This document shows positions 28,501 to 38,703 of a stretch of DNA of 64,000 nucleotides, one piece after another. Source of the stretch: Chamaecrista fasciculata (Eukaryota; Streptophyta; Magnoliopsida; Fabales; Fabaceae); NCBI GenBank assembly GCA_003254925.1, contig QANZ01012406.1, positions 132,962-196,961 of the forward strand, written 5' to 3'. The notes under the pieces were generated by a model. It was given only the letters and a program-made list of their open reading frames with translations, ran no database searches and was not told the DNA's origin. A program made the translations under genes and the position numbers. The stretch's first letter is position 1; the number at the start of each line of letters is the position of its first letter.

Positions 28501-31500
28501 GCAACCCGTTTCCGAAGTCTTGTCATAGGAACCTTGGTTCATGAGAGAAGACATCAAAATAACTTCTATAAATACCTAAAATTAGTCAGGTATGTATAAC
28601 TATTACAATACTACAATGACTCACTCGTCTTTCTCTCTCCTTAGGGGGGAGCTGTGGTTCGGTGGGAGACCGTTGTGGGGGAGGGGTTGCTTTAGGCTTC
28701 TCAGTAATAGGAGCAGCTTCAACTTTAGGTGCTTTCTTCTCCTCACTAACCTTTTGGGTCGGCTGAGGGGCAGGTTTCTCAGATGTACCCTCAGATGGGG
28801 CCACATGTGTTGTGGCTTCAGCAGACCTTGAAATGATTGCTATCTTGTTGCCTGGTTCAACAGTATCACCTTCCTTGGCTAGAAGCTGTCAATCATTAAA
28901 TGGGCCACACAAGCCAAGTTTACCATAATTGCAACCAGCCAAAAAAAAACTTTAGAAAAAGAAATTTGAGCCCACTAAATAGTACCTTCTGAATCACACC
29001 AGACTCAGGACTGGTAACATCAATTGTCACCTGAGAACCAAAAAAAAAATTACTTAGGAATCAGGTATGCTTGATCCAATAGTAAACATAAAAGGTCTGT
29101 CACAAAAACTAATATATTGCTTCAAAATAGCACCTTATCGGTTTCAATTTGAGCAATTGGTTCATCAACTTTTACACTATCACCTGGTTCTGCTCTCATG
29201 AATTAAAAGAACATGCAGTTAATCACCAAGAATTACTAAAAGAACCATTAAGTAAAGTTAAATTAGAACAAATATAAGATATCGATTAACATACTCTTCA
29301 AAAAAGTTGCCAGAGTTCCATCAGCAATAGATTCAGCAAGTGGAGGGACCACAACATCAACCAGATCTCCTTTATCACACATACAAATAACATTATCAAC
29401 TTAAAGCAATAAGTAATTTAAAGCCAAAAAAAAGGGCAAGGAAGTTTCTTAAAGAATTTGTTTCAGTGTTTCATTGACTTTGGGGAAACATAACTTTCAA
29501 GAACAAATCATCTCAGAACTTTTGGCTTAGTCGTGATTTGAGAAAGTATGAACCTAAGGAACAAATTGTATCAATAATCTAATTCAGTTCAGATTCTGGG
29601 AAAGAATTTCTCTCACTATTTTGGTTAAGTTTTAATTTAGGAAATCATAATCTATATGAACAAACTATCTCACCGTTTTGGGGTTAGGGTTTGCTTTTGG
29701 GGATTCATATGCTTAAATAAGAACGAATTGTTGTAGTGTTCTAGTCTAGTTTTTATCTTGGTAGCTAATTGCAATACTTCTAAGATCTTACTAAGACAAT
29801 TATTTACTTTTATCAGTGATAGTATATATTTGTACTGAAAACCTAATCCCCTTTTGCAATGACATACCTGAGAAATATCACCAAAAATCCTAAGGAGGAA
29901 TTATACACAACATATAAACAGCCACTATCTGTTAAAACACATACTATTGCTACCCTCAAATATCCCTATAAATGTGATACCACCTATCTTCTACCACAAT
30001 TTACCAAGAAAACCCAAAACCTTAACATTCAGCCCTAAACCTTCTGCTGTTCTTTGTCAATGCCAGATATAAATACATGCAATTACCCTTTGTGAACGAA
30101 AGAAACTCAACAGACTATAGATTTAAATCAAAAAAGTTAATAACGAAAGAGACATATCAATATCTCACCATTATCTGAAGAAAAGGAGCGCCTCCATGTT
30201 TGAATGGTAAACTTTTGATGGTTACTGACAAAATCCTCCCTGAATTCCATAAAGTAATCAAAACAAAACTGATGACAATGAGAAAAATAGAGTACTTTTG
30301 CACTCCATTTTATCATTAATTAAAGCTATGGGAAGAATTAAATCAGAAACAAGATCTTGTTCCACACACTTAATACTTTCAGATACTTATATTTGAACTT
30401 GCACAGAGACAAAATGGGTAGAAAAGAGCGAAATAACCTAGTAGATCTGCCATCGTTGCACCCCAACTTCCAAGGACAAAGTTCAGCAACAGAGTTTGAT
30501 TGACAATGAATGAAACTTAATAATGAAAATAGGATCTGAGGTTCTCCTTATTCATTCTCAAACATCTTTCAAAATGTTTTTTTTTCCTTGTTCTTAAGAA
30601 AAGAGTCATTCAGACTTTTGCCTCTGACTATTTGCAAATTATTGATGTCCCCAATAACAGCAGACAAAAACTCAATACTTAGCAGTCACACGAACATCAT
30701 ATGCACGTTCAACTTTCATCAGAATAACCATACAACATACAAGTAAAGGTGTTCAATTATTTGAAACTCATAATTATATCCCAGGGAAAATTTAGAGTGC
30801 ATTTGGTTTAAAAGCATGTTCATATTTTTATCCTCTTATTATAATTTTTATTTACAAATTTTAACCTTACCTTTTTAACTATGAAACACGAGACGTTTCT
30901 AAGATATTTCATTTCCACCTTTCCCTCTTTAAACTAATTTGAAGCCTCCAAAACCCATCCCAACATTCCCTGGTCTGGTTATTGAGTATGCATATGATTG
31001 TGCAATTGTTTTACTCGAATAATCCATCATTGCATTTATTCACTTTCCAATACCCAACTTACTGTCAGCAATAAAACCTCACAGAAATACTCAAAAGCAT
31101 ATGATCAAAATTGGTGTCTTAATTGTATAGTGTCACTAACCTCATAGGCTTCAAATTGATCCAGCATCCTGTAACATAATACATCGGAAGGAATAAATTT
31201 TAAAATTGCTGAATAATTCATTCTAATGCCGGCTAAAAACATAAAAAATTTATTCGCTTAAAATTACCACTTGAACTTGTATGGAAGAAATTTTGAACAT
31301 TGTTGCATCCTCTAGAAAGATACACAATCTGTTGAACACAATGGAAAATATCAATAAGACCCTTAGATGTACATATTGTAAGTAAATCCCAAACAGCAAA
31401 GATTACAAATGATAACACGAAGAAAATGATGATATATTTCCTTTGAAAAAAATACAGTCCTGCTAAACAAGAGTCTCAATACAAAATGGAAACAGACCTC

Positions 31501-32115
31501 CAGACTTATTTATTTTTATGTTTATTTTTAATTTTAAAGATTTTTCTGACAATAACATTTTGTTACTGGAAACCAAGAGGCAAGGCAGAACACTTGTACT
31601 GTAGCCATGAGATACCAAGTATTGATGTTATTCTCATCTTTACAATGAAAACAAATATACTAAATTACTAACGATTTCAGGGAAGCCTCTTCATTTAGAC
31701 CAATATGAAAATTATTAAAATCATTTTTACACAATTCAAGAGTAAACAAGGACCCAATAGTTCACATTTTACGCTTATGTTAAATTTCTTTGTATGTTGT
31801 GCATAAAACAAAAAACCTGAACGGAGGAAAGAAAATTAATTGAGTCAACAATATAAAGAGGAGAACAAAAATACCTCGTTTTCCAAATTGGAAGAAACTC
31901 TAGAAGGAAGTGATGGCTTAGACAAAACTTTCTGCAGACCTAGAGACTGATAAAAATGGGCATGAGGCTTCAGTTGAACTTCAATCCGTTGTTCCACAGA
32001 GGAATAATCAAAATTCAATATAACAAGTAATTATTACATATATTTATTAAGGGTAAGTTCTCACCGAAGAAAACGAGCTGCCAGAGGCAACTCTACGCCT
32101 TATGACACCAAACAT
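25564..32115 (-). CDS. Dihydrolipoyllysine succinyltransferase, E2 of 2-oxoglutarate dehydrogenase, mitochondrial
   Basis: Fourteen coding exons on the minus strand: 32115-32065, 31946-31875, 31328-31268, 31168-31141, 30224-30169, 29369-29295, 29189-29134, 29030-28986, 28885-28625, 28532-28438, 27945-27855, 27764-27654, 26325-26131 and 25755-25564 (1,389 nt, 462 aa). The first ~85 residues look like a mitochondrial presequence ([14 protein letters not shown], later [10 protein letters not shown]). The lipoyl domain carries its lysine in ETDKVTIDV (K133). A Pro/Lys/Glu-rich linker follows, with no separate E1/E3-binding domain, as in plant OGDH E2. The acyltransferase core ends with DHRLIDG (H433, D437) and LLLDI. 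The complex converts 2-oxoglutarate to succinyl-CoA in the TCA cycle. Exons 3-5, including a 28-nt exon, are placed by phase and splice sites and are the least certain. Confidence 0.94.
26783..27602 (+). mobile_element. TRIM-type miniature LTR retroelement in an intron of the E2 gene
   Basis: Two related direct repeats of about 205-237 bp (26783-27019 and 27398-27602) enclose a non-coding interior of about 380 bp. Directly after the left repeat is the primer-binding site TGGTATCAGAGC (27020-27031), matching the initiator tRNA-Met end used by many plant Copia and TRIM elements. A purine-rich tract (AGAGGGAAGGG, ending at 27394) precedes the right repeat. The LTRs differ clearly from each other, so the insertion is old, and it cannot move on its own. 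The element opposes the host gene's direction. I could not confirm a target duplication. The left LTR has taken up a micro-insertion. Confidence 0.8.
26827..26863 (-). repeat. Micro-insertion in the left LTR: A6 tail with 12-bp direct repeats
   Basis: TAGATTAGGATT occurs at 26827-26838 and 26852-26863. The 13 nt between read GCTTACC plus six A on the minus strand. The right LTR has a single TTAGATTAGGAT at the same place, i.e. the empty site. Confidence 0.9.
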
Positions 32116-32781
32116 ATCTACGCTATTGGGGTTCTCCTCCTCTTTCTAGTTGCAATCCTGATTAGACAATCCAAAAGATAAACAGCATTAAAAGCACGCA
32201 CATATAATGTATTCAATCATTTTTGGTTACAGGAAAGAAATAATAAGAACAATATAATTACAAAGTCATTCAACTCGGGAACCTATTTCAACAGTGCGAG
32301 ATGCAGATTCAAATTTCGCGGAATTAAAAAAAAAAAAAAAGCAAACAGTAGAAAAATGAAATCTGAGAAAGAGTAAAAGCAGGAGAAACAGAAAACCTAA
32401 AACATAACAAGATTAGAATAGGGAGAAATTGAATGGAGGATGAAGAAGAAGACCTGATTGGGGAGCGAAGTGGGAAGGAAGAAGCCGATCAGAAAGAAGG
32501 TAGCGTTGATCTTGAGATCGATGGGCCGACAAGTACTCTATTCGTTTGTACAAGACCACTTTTTGTGTTCACGCTATTTGTCCAATTTCATTTTTATTTT
32601 TCATTTTTACTCGCTAAATAAAAGTAAAAATAATTATTTAGTCTTTAAATTAATATTAAACTAATAAATCTGTCCATGAATAAATTTATGACTTAATTAT
32701 TAAAATAGTATAATTATCAACGATTTAATCTTTCAAATTCAATAATAACAAAAATATAAAATAAGTGCAAATTTTATTACA

Positions 32782-32821
32782 AATATAGATTTTGTATCCC
32801 ACCAAAAAAAATATAGATTTT
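32782..32821 (+). repeat. Micro-insertion: A6 tail with 12-bp direct repeats
   Basis: AATATAGATTTT occurs at 32782-32793 and 32810-32821. The 16 nt between are GTATCCCACC followed by six A. Confidence 0.8.
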
Positions 32822-32989
32822 CTATGAATTTAGAATTAAAAAAAATAGATTAACATAAATTTAGGTATTAAATTGTGGAGAATTATGATAATTCAGATAT
32901 TAAATTGTATAGTTATTTGAAATCTAATTTATTGATTTAGTATAAGTTTAAAGACTAAATATTATGGTTTTTATAAAAAGATAATAAAT

Positions 32990-33115
32990 GTTAGTTCAGT
33001 TTGTAAGGAGTCTACTCATAATTTATATGATCATGAGTTTGATTTCACTGTCAATATAAGAGTATGTAAGTATCGTGCTCATAGAGTCTGAAAGTATATT
33101 TTGACCTTAATAAGT
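32990..33115 (+). mobile_element. Possible tRNA-derived SINE fragment
   Basis: TAGTTCAGTTTGTAAGGAGT resembles a pol III A box, and GAGTTTGATTTC, 35 bp on, resembles a B box. The same kind of text appears at 52847 (+) and near 56220 (-). Ends are not defined; it may be a fragment. Confidence 0.4.
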
Positions 33116-33120
33116 GTTTG

Positions 33121-33141
33121 GGGGGGGGGGGGGGGGACCCN
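33121..33141. other. Homopolymer G run with an ambiguous base
   Basis: About 16-18 consecutive G are followed by ACCC and an N at 33141. This is best read as a sequencing or assembly weak point; the true length is unknown. Confidence 0.85.
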
Positions 33142-34506
33142 GATAAAAATTCCTTTTAAACATCATAATTGAGAAACGTTCACAAAATTAACTTTAATTG
33201 ATGATAATTTATTATTATTTTTATTGACTGATTAATTTTTGTTACAAATTAGCAACGGACTATTAATGATATTAGTATCCTCGTTTGAAATTTGGTTATA
33301 TTTTACCACAACCGAGAATCTAATAGTCATCAAATTAACTTTTTAGAATAAATTAACAATTTAATTATTAGAAAAATTGTTGAGTTGACAACTTAATTTT
33401 TGAAAAATTAAAATATATTTTAAAAATTAAATTATATACTCGTTAATTTTTTAAAGAAATAAATAATATACTCTTTAATTTATAAAAAAAATAATATATA
33501 TATATATATATTGTTTAACTCTTTTACAAATCAAATTATATTTTTTAATTTTTGAAAAATCAAATTATCCATTCAATAATTTTTTAAAGATAGAGTTATT
33601 AGTCTACTCGCGAGTATTATTTTGTAAGCAATATTAGTTGTATTATGCATTCTAGTATGAAGACAAAATCAACCCTTAAAAGTCAAGCATGTGTTTTGAG
33701 GGCCCTTGTGAGTGCTTTGAAGAAATACCAAATAGATAAATACATTAATTGAGTTTATAAAGAAATCATCTTTCACATGATATTCTTATGCATTATCTTC
33801 ATTGTATACCAAACAAATTTTCTCTATATAAAACTGAAGACATATATATGGTATAAAACATATTATCTACTAAAGACACCGTTAAAGAAAAAAAAAGAAA
33901 TTATGTGTCTTTAAACACACTAATAACGAGAGAGATTACACCAGAAGGGGGAGATATGAAAAAAATGTTACACTCGAAAGAAATAAATATAAGTTATTCA
34001 TTCTGATGAATGTGATTATTCATATGAATGCATGCTTACAACAATATGCGAGTTGTTCGGGTATCACCTACATAGTGTAAGATGATTTTAACCTTCAATT
34101 AAAAAGAAAAAGAAAACTCATTTAACACCAAAATTATACTTAAAATCTGACGGATATGTAATAAAACATATTTCCTAGTGCCTTGGAAATGTTAGGACAT
34201 GAGGACAACTCGTGGGAGCACAAACTTACCCCTTTGTGAATCTTAAATTCCAATGGATTGAAGACTTAATGAACTCATACTAGAGATCAAGAGTTTCAAG
34301 TAAACACAACTCAAACTATTCAACTTCATTCTTGAAATCACAATATGTTCAGTGGATCAAAAAGTCCAAGGAACTAAAGCTTAGCACAATTACTCAAAGG
34401 TGTGATATGCAACAAAAACAAGATGTCAATTACATTTTAAGAATCAAAATGGGATTTCTAATTATAATATCAAATTAACAATCAGGACTTCAAAAAAAAT
34501 CATATT

Positions 34507-35412
34507 CTAGGGTTCCACCGTTGTCACCTGTTGCCAATCCCCATCTACTGCTTCCTTCCATAATGTAACGTTGTTGTTTCCATCAGCAACAGCTAATATG
34601 TTTCCAGTCAATGACCATGAAACCCGCCAAACAGGGGTCTTGAAATCGTTCAAAACCTTTCCTTCCCACTGATCACCATCTCTGGCCACAGTCCATATAA
34701 TGACTCTACCATCTTGTGAAGCACTAGCAATTGTAGATTTTGGCAGCCCCAAGTTAGGCGCCCACGCAACATCACGAACCCAATCAGTATGCATTTGAAG
34801 AGCTGGGAAACAATCCATCTTCCAGTTTCCATTGTAGAGCTTCCATACCTTCACAGTATTATCACAACCTCCTGAACATAACTTATGTACAGGGTCAAGC
34901 AAGCTAGAACCCACAAGGGCGCCGGGTGCTGTTGAGGGGGCCCACGAAACAGAAGTGACACCAACTGGGTGAGCTTGATCAATCCTTGAAGTGTCCCAAC
35001 CGCCATCGGCTCTTACAGTGAAAACGGAGATATTCCCATCAGAAGAACCACAAGCCAAGCAAAGACCCAACTCATGAGGAGCCCAAGCCACTGAATTCAC
35101 TGATGACTTGTGGTCATCAAAGACATGAGCCTGGGTCCAATCATTTTGGTTACCCTCCTTCCATATGATGACACGCCCATCATAAGAACACGAAGCAAGT
35201 AGAGACCCAAATTTGGGGTGAGCCCATGCTACCTGCCACACAGGTCCTTGGTGACCTGTCAGAGTTGCTAAATGCTGAGAGGCTGTGTTGCTCACCCCAA
35301 TTATCTTTATGGTGTGGTCAGATGAAGCTGTAGCCAGCCGCTTGCCGTAGTAATCCATGGCCACATCATGGACTGTGTCTTGATGACCAGTTTCAACCTT
35401 TTGTGAAGGCAT
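34507..35412 (-). CDS. SEC13: SEC13, COPII coat and nuclear pore WD-repeat protein
   Basis: A single uninterrupted coding exon encodes 301 aa, the usual length for plant SEC13. It is a six-bladed WD-repeat propeller: SSDHTIKI, CSYDGRVIIWK, SSDGNISVF, GGCDNTVKVWK, ASQDGRVIIW and ADGNNNVTLWK mark successive blades. SEC13 pairs with SEC31 in the outer COPII cage for ER-to-Golgi vesicles, and also serves in the Y-complex of the nuclear pore. The leader is spliced: the acceptor at 35417/35416 is four bases before the ATG and the donor is at 36188/36187, giving a 771-bp 5' UTR intron. The plant gene family usually has two nearly identical members, so A or B cannot be told. Confidence 0.97.
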   Translation of the reverse strand: MPSQKVETGHQDTVHDVAMDYYGKRLATASSDHTIKIIGVSNTASQHLATLTGHQGPVWQVAWAHPKFGSLLASCSYDGRVIIWKEGNQNDWTQAHVFDDHKSSVNSVAWAPHELGLCLACGSSDGNISVFTVRADGGWDTSRIDQAHPVGVTSVSWAPSTAPGALVGSSLLDPVHKLCSGGCDNTVKVWKLYNGNWKMDCFPALQMHTDWVRDVAWAPNLGLPKSTIASASQDGRVIIWTVARDGDQWEGKVLNDFKTPVWRVSWSLTGNILAVADGNNNVTLWKEAVDGDWQQVTTVEP

Positions 35413-36187
35413 ATTTCTGCCATCAACATACGATTAAGTAAAACAGTTAGCTTCAAAGACAAACTTGAAAATGAAACTAAGCCTGCTACTTTGTTATTAA
35501 CAATGTATTAAAACCCGTCATCCACCAAATACGATAGATATCCATCCAATCATATTGAACCAGAGACACAGTAATCATAAATGAAAGCAAAAGTCATAGA
35601 CTCGCAAGTAAAACAGAGTCAGTTCAATTTCCAAGCACAACTGCAATATATATAATCATAACTATTCAAACTTCAAATTACATGAACCAACATGACGCAA
35701 GAGAAAAATTCCCAATATTCCCACAACCCACGCAATGCACAAATCCAAGTGCAAAAATCAAAAGGAGGAGAAACTAACTCCATCATCAAAATCCCAGAAC
35801 GACCCCTTCATCATGCCGAAGACAAGATGATTCAGCACAAAGCAGACGTTTTCCAAATCATTTTCAGCAATCACATAAAAGACACACGATAGCTAATTAA
35901 TTTCCTTTAGCAATTGGCCAAAAAAAACGTGCATTTAACTAATCGTCATAAAATTCACAATTTCTAACCAGGGACCAATTCGTAGAATAAACGACAAAAG
36001 GGGGCGGGGGTTAAAAAAGGAAATATCAGGAGCAGAAGGAGGTTTTAATCGATAACCCAAAAACAAGAACGTGTGTGTATGATATGGAGGTTTCGGAAAC
36101 AAACGAAAAAGCATGAAATGGGGACGAAATCTGAAGATCTATTTGAAAATACAGATCGAGAGAGGGAGAGAGAATTCGAGGAGGAAC

Positions 36188-36360
36188 CTGTGAAGAAGGA
36201 GAGATAGTCAGGAAGCGGCCAGAGCTGCCGTGGACGGTGTCGGAAATAGTAGGCGATGAGAAATGAGAGGAAGAAGATAGGTAGATCTATTTCTGAATCG
36301 TGGATCGAGATTGGTGAAGGTTTTCGGGGAAGGAAGGAAGACAACATTTACAAACGCCTT
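36188..36360 (-). promoter_or_regulatory. Non-coding first exon and core promoter of SEC13
   Basis: The donor CACAG|GTTCC sits at 36188/36187. Upstream on the minus strand the leader is CT-rich, as in many plant 5' UTRs. A T-tract (plus strand 36369-36390) lies further upstream. The start site is inferred. Confidence 0.5.
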
Positions 36361-38080
36361 GCTTCTCTTTTTTTTTTTTGTTTTTTTTTTCTTCTTGATC
36401 AGGACAAACGGCTTGCCGTTTCGTTTGTTTTGTGCCATCCTCATCGTACTCATACATGCTATGGGCTTTCTTCGGCCCAATTAAAATAATCAAATAGAAA
36501 TTTACCACTTATCCAGTTATCCATAACACTTTTACCATTTTGCAAACACAAATTTATTTTTAAACTCTAATTCACTAAACTTGCATTTACCTATTACAAT
36601 CATTATTTATTTTTTTATTGGGAAAAATTTAAATGAATTACTAACATCAAGCATACCTTCCGGCTCAAATAAAATTCACTATGTTATAAGTATGAACCAA
36701 CTTTTTATCAATTAGATCAATCTTTATAGATTATTTATTACATTTATTTATTACTTATAAAATAAGTAAATTTTTCTTTTTTCATTTGTATTTTGTACAA
36801 AAAAAATTAATTACTTATTACAATCATTATTATTTTATCAGTAAACGAAGCTAAATCAAGTTTCAAAAACATATTACTTATTTTACAATTAAATAAGTAA
36901 AATTGTTCAGACAAAAAAAAAAAGCAAAATTGTTTATATTTCTATTGTTTTAAATCCAAATGTAATAATGTTTCTAAACTCTGCCTCTCATGTTTAAGCC
37001 CTACACACAAGACAGTCACGGGGGATGATGAACTTCCTTATGAGCCCTTGACACCCAAATTAGTAGTTTGGCCAAGTAATAAGGTATATCCATATCAGTT
37101 ATGGGTTAGCATGAGGAATCCTCTGTTTATAGGGTAACAGAGGTCATTTCGTAGGGTTGTTAGTATAGGGTGGTCCCAGTCTCGTAGGTATTTCGCAAAC
37201 ATCGTGCAAGCGCATAACGAATTACTTTAACGCTTTGATGATGACAAGTTTAAGGTCACCTAGAAGTCGATCCTACGCGAGGGGGGAAGACCAAGCCCTT
37301 ATCTTAGTCACTTGTAGGCCTAATAGCTATGGTCATCTTATTTGGGTCATGGGTCAGTCTCTTGGCTACTTATACTATACCTTATCAAAATGCGATGAGT
37401 TTGAAGTTACAAGTTACTCTTAACGAGTTTTTCTTCTACTCAATTGAGATTATTAATAAATGAGTTTAAATTGAATTTGAAAGTATATTTGAGATTTTTT
37501 TTTACTTTTTGATTCCCAATCCATTTTCAGGAAACTTAATTTGATCTCATTTGTTGACAATTTTATTAAACAAAAGAAATGAATCATTAAGAGTAACCTA
37601 TAATTCCGAACTCGCCGTATTTAGACTTAAAACAAAATACATATGACCAATTTTGATTATTTGATCTTAAAGCAAGCAACCGGATTGTATAATTTGATTT
37701 GATTTCATCGGTTGATAGTCCCAACTAAATAAATAAAGTACTCGTAACAAATAACTTGTAACTCTTAACTTTGTCGTATATAAATTTTAAATAAGAGAGA
37801 TATGATTTCATTAATTAATTTGAGACTAAATGTGAAAAATTATAAAAACATTTAAAACCAATATAAAATTTTTGAAATAGCTTACACCAAAATAAATTTA
37901 CAATTACATATTTACCACCAATTGAAACATCCAACCTTTATAGTATTTTTAAATCTAAAATTCTCAATTGGAAACTTTTGAACGAGTACAAAAATGAATT
38001 TGGCCTATCTTATAGGGTGTTCAAAGTGTAATTTACCAAAAATAAAAAATACCATTAGAGTCCGTTGGTTTCTTTCATTG
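36361..38080. other. Intergenic region between divergent SEC13 and TIG1
   Basis: It is mostly AT-rich with one micro-insertion (36895-36934). A 450-bp patch of clearly higher GC at about 36985-37430 is not recognised (see findings). No intact gene. Confidence 0.55.
36895..36934 (+). repeat. Micro-insertion: CAGAC plus A9 with 13-bp direct repeats (one mismatch)
   Basis: AAGTAAAATTGTT (36895-36907) and AAGCAAAATTGTT (36922-36934) flank CAGAC followed by nine A. The CAGAC head is shared with the insertion at 11714. Confidence 0.75.
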
Positions 38081-38089
38081 CCTGTAAAA

Positions 38090-38628
38090 GAGTTAAATAA
38101 CTTTCCGGTCCCTGATTTATGCACTCGTTGACAGATAGGTCCCTGAATTTTACCCATTGTACTAGCCGGTCCCCGAATTTTGCAAACGTTGCACTAATTG
38201 GTCCCTCCGTCACATTGGAAGGAGAAGTGTTTGAAAGAGTTTTGGGACACTTTACAATTTTATTTTGAGGATTTGGGACTAAAACGAATGAAGATGATAA
38301 AAAAGAGGGGGAATTAAGAATAATGGAATAAAAATGGGTCAAGGACCTATAAGTGCAATGAGAAAATGCTTGTGTCACTACTTTATGACGTGACAGCTTT
38401 TTTTTTTTGGAAAATAACAGTGCTGACGTGGTAATAACGGGACACGTCAGCGCATAACGGGACACATCAGCGTCCGTTATGGCCACGTCAGCATTTTTGT
38501 AACGCCAATATGACGGAGGGACCAATTAGTGCAGCGTTTGCAAAATTCGGGGACCGGCTAGTAAAATGGGTAAAATTCAGGGTCTGTCAGCGAGTGCATA
38601 AATCAGGACCGGAAAGTTATTTTACTCG
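38090..38628. mobile_element. Foldback MULE-like MITE in the TIG1 promoter
   Basis: The left end GAGTTAAATAACTTTCCGG pairs with CCGGAAAGTTATTTTACTCG at the right end, and the pairing extends inward through CACTAATTGGTCCCTCCGTC. Flanking 9-mers CCTGTAAAA (38081-38089) and CGTGTAAAA (38629-38637) match at eight of nine positions. The interior has several ACGTCAG/GACGTGG motifs. It ends 75 bp before the start codon of TIG1. Confidence 0.82.
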
Positions 38629-38703
38629 CGTGTAAAATATCTCATTCCTTTATCCAAACAAATCTCTCTGAAGTGACTCAGTGAAGCTTCATTTCTGAGA
38701 CCA

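Larger units (their letters stand above)
32116..34506. other. Intergenic region between the E2 gene and SEC13
   Basis: The first 350 bp are the promoter and leader of the E2 gene. The rest is AT-rich with a micro-insertion (32782-32821), a SINE-like stretch (about 32990-33115) and a poly-G run with an undetermined base (33121-33141). No gene is seen. Confidence 0.6.

Noticed and set aside
32433-32664. Short plus-strand frames just upstream of the E2 gene
   Set aside because: Low-complexity Glu/Lys stretch in the likely leader or promoter; no start context, splice partner or family resemblance.
37400-37790. Recurrent GTTACAAGTTACTC/GTAACTCTTAAC words considered as terminal inverted repeats
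   Set aside because: The pairing is short and inconsistent, and no target duplication could be found.
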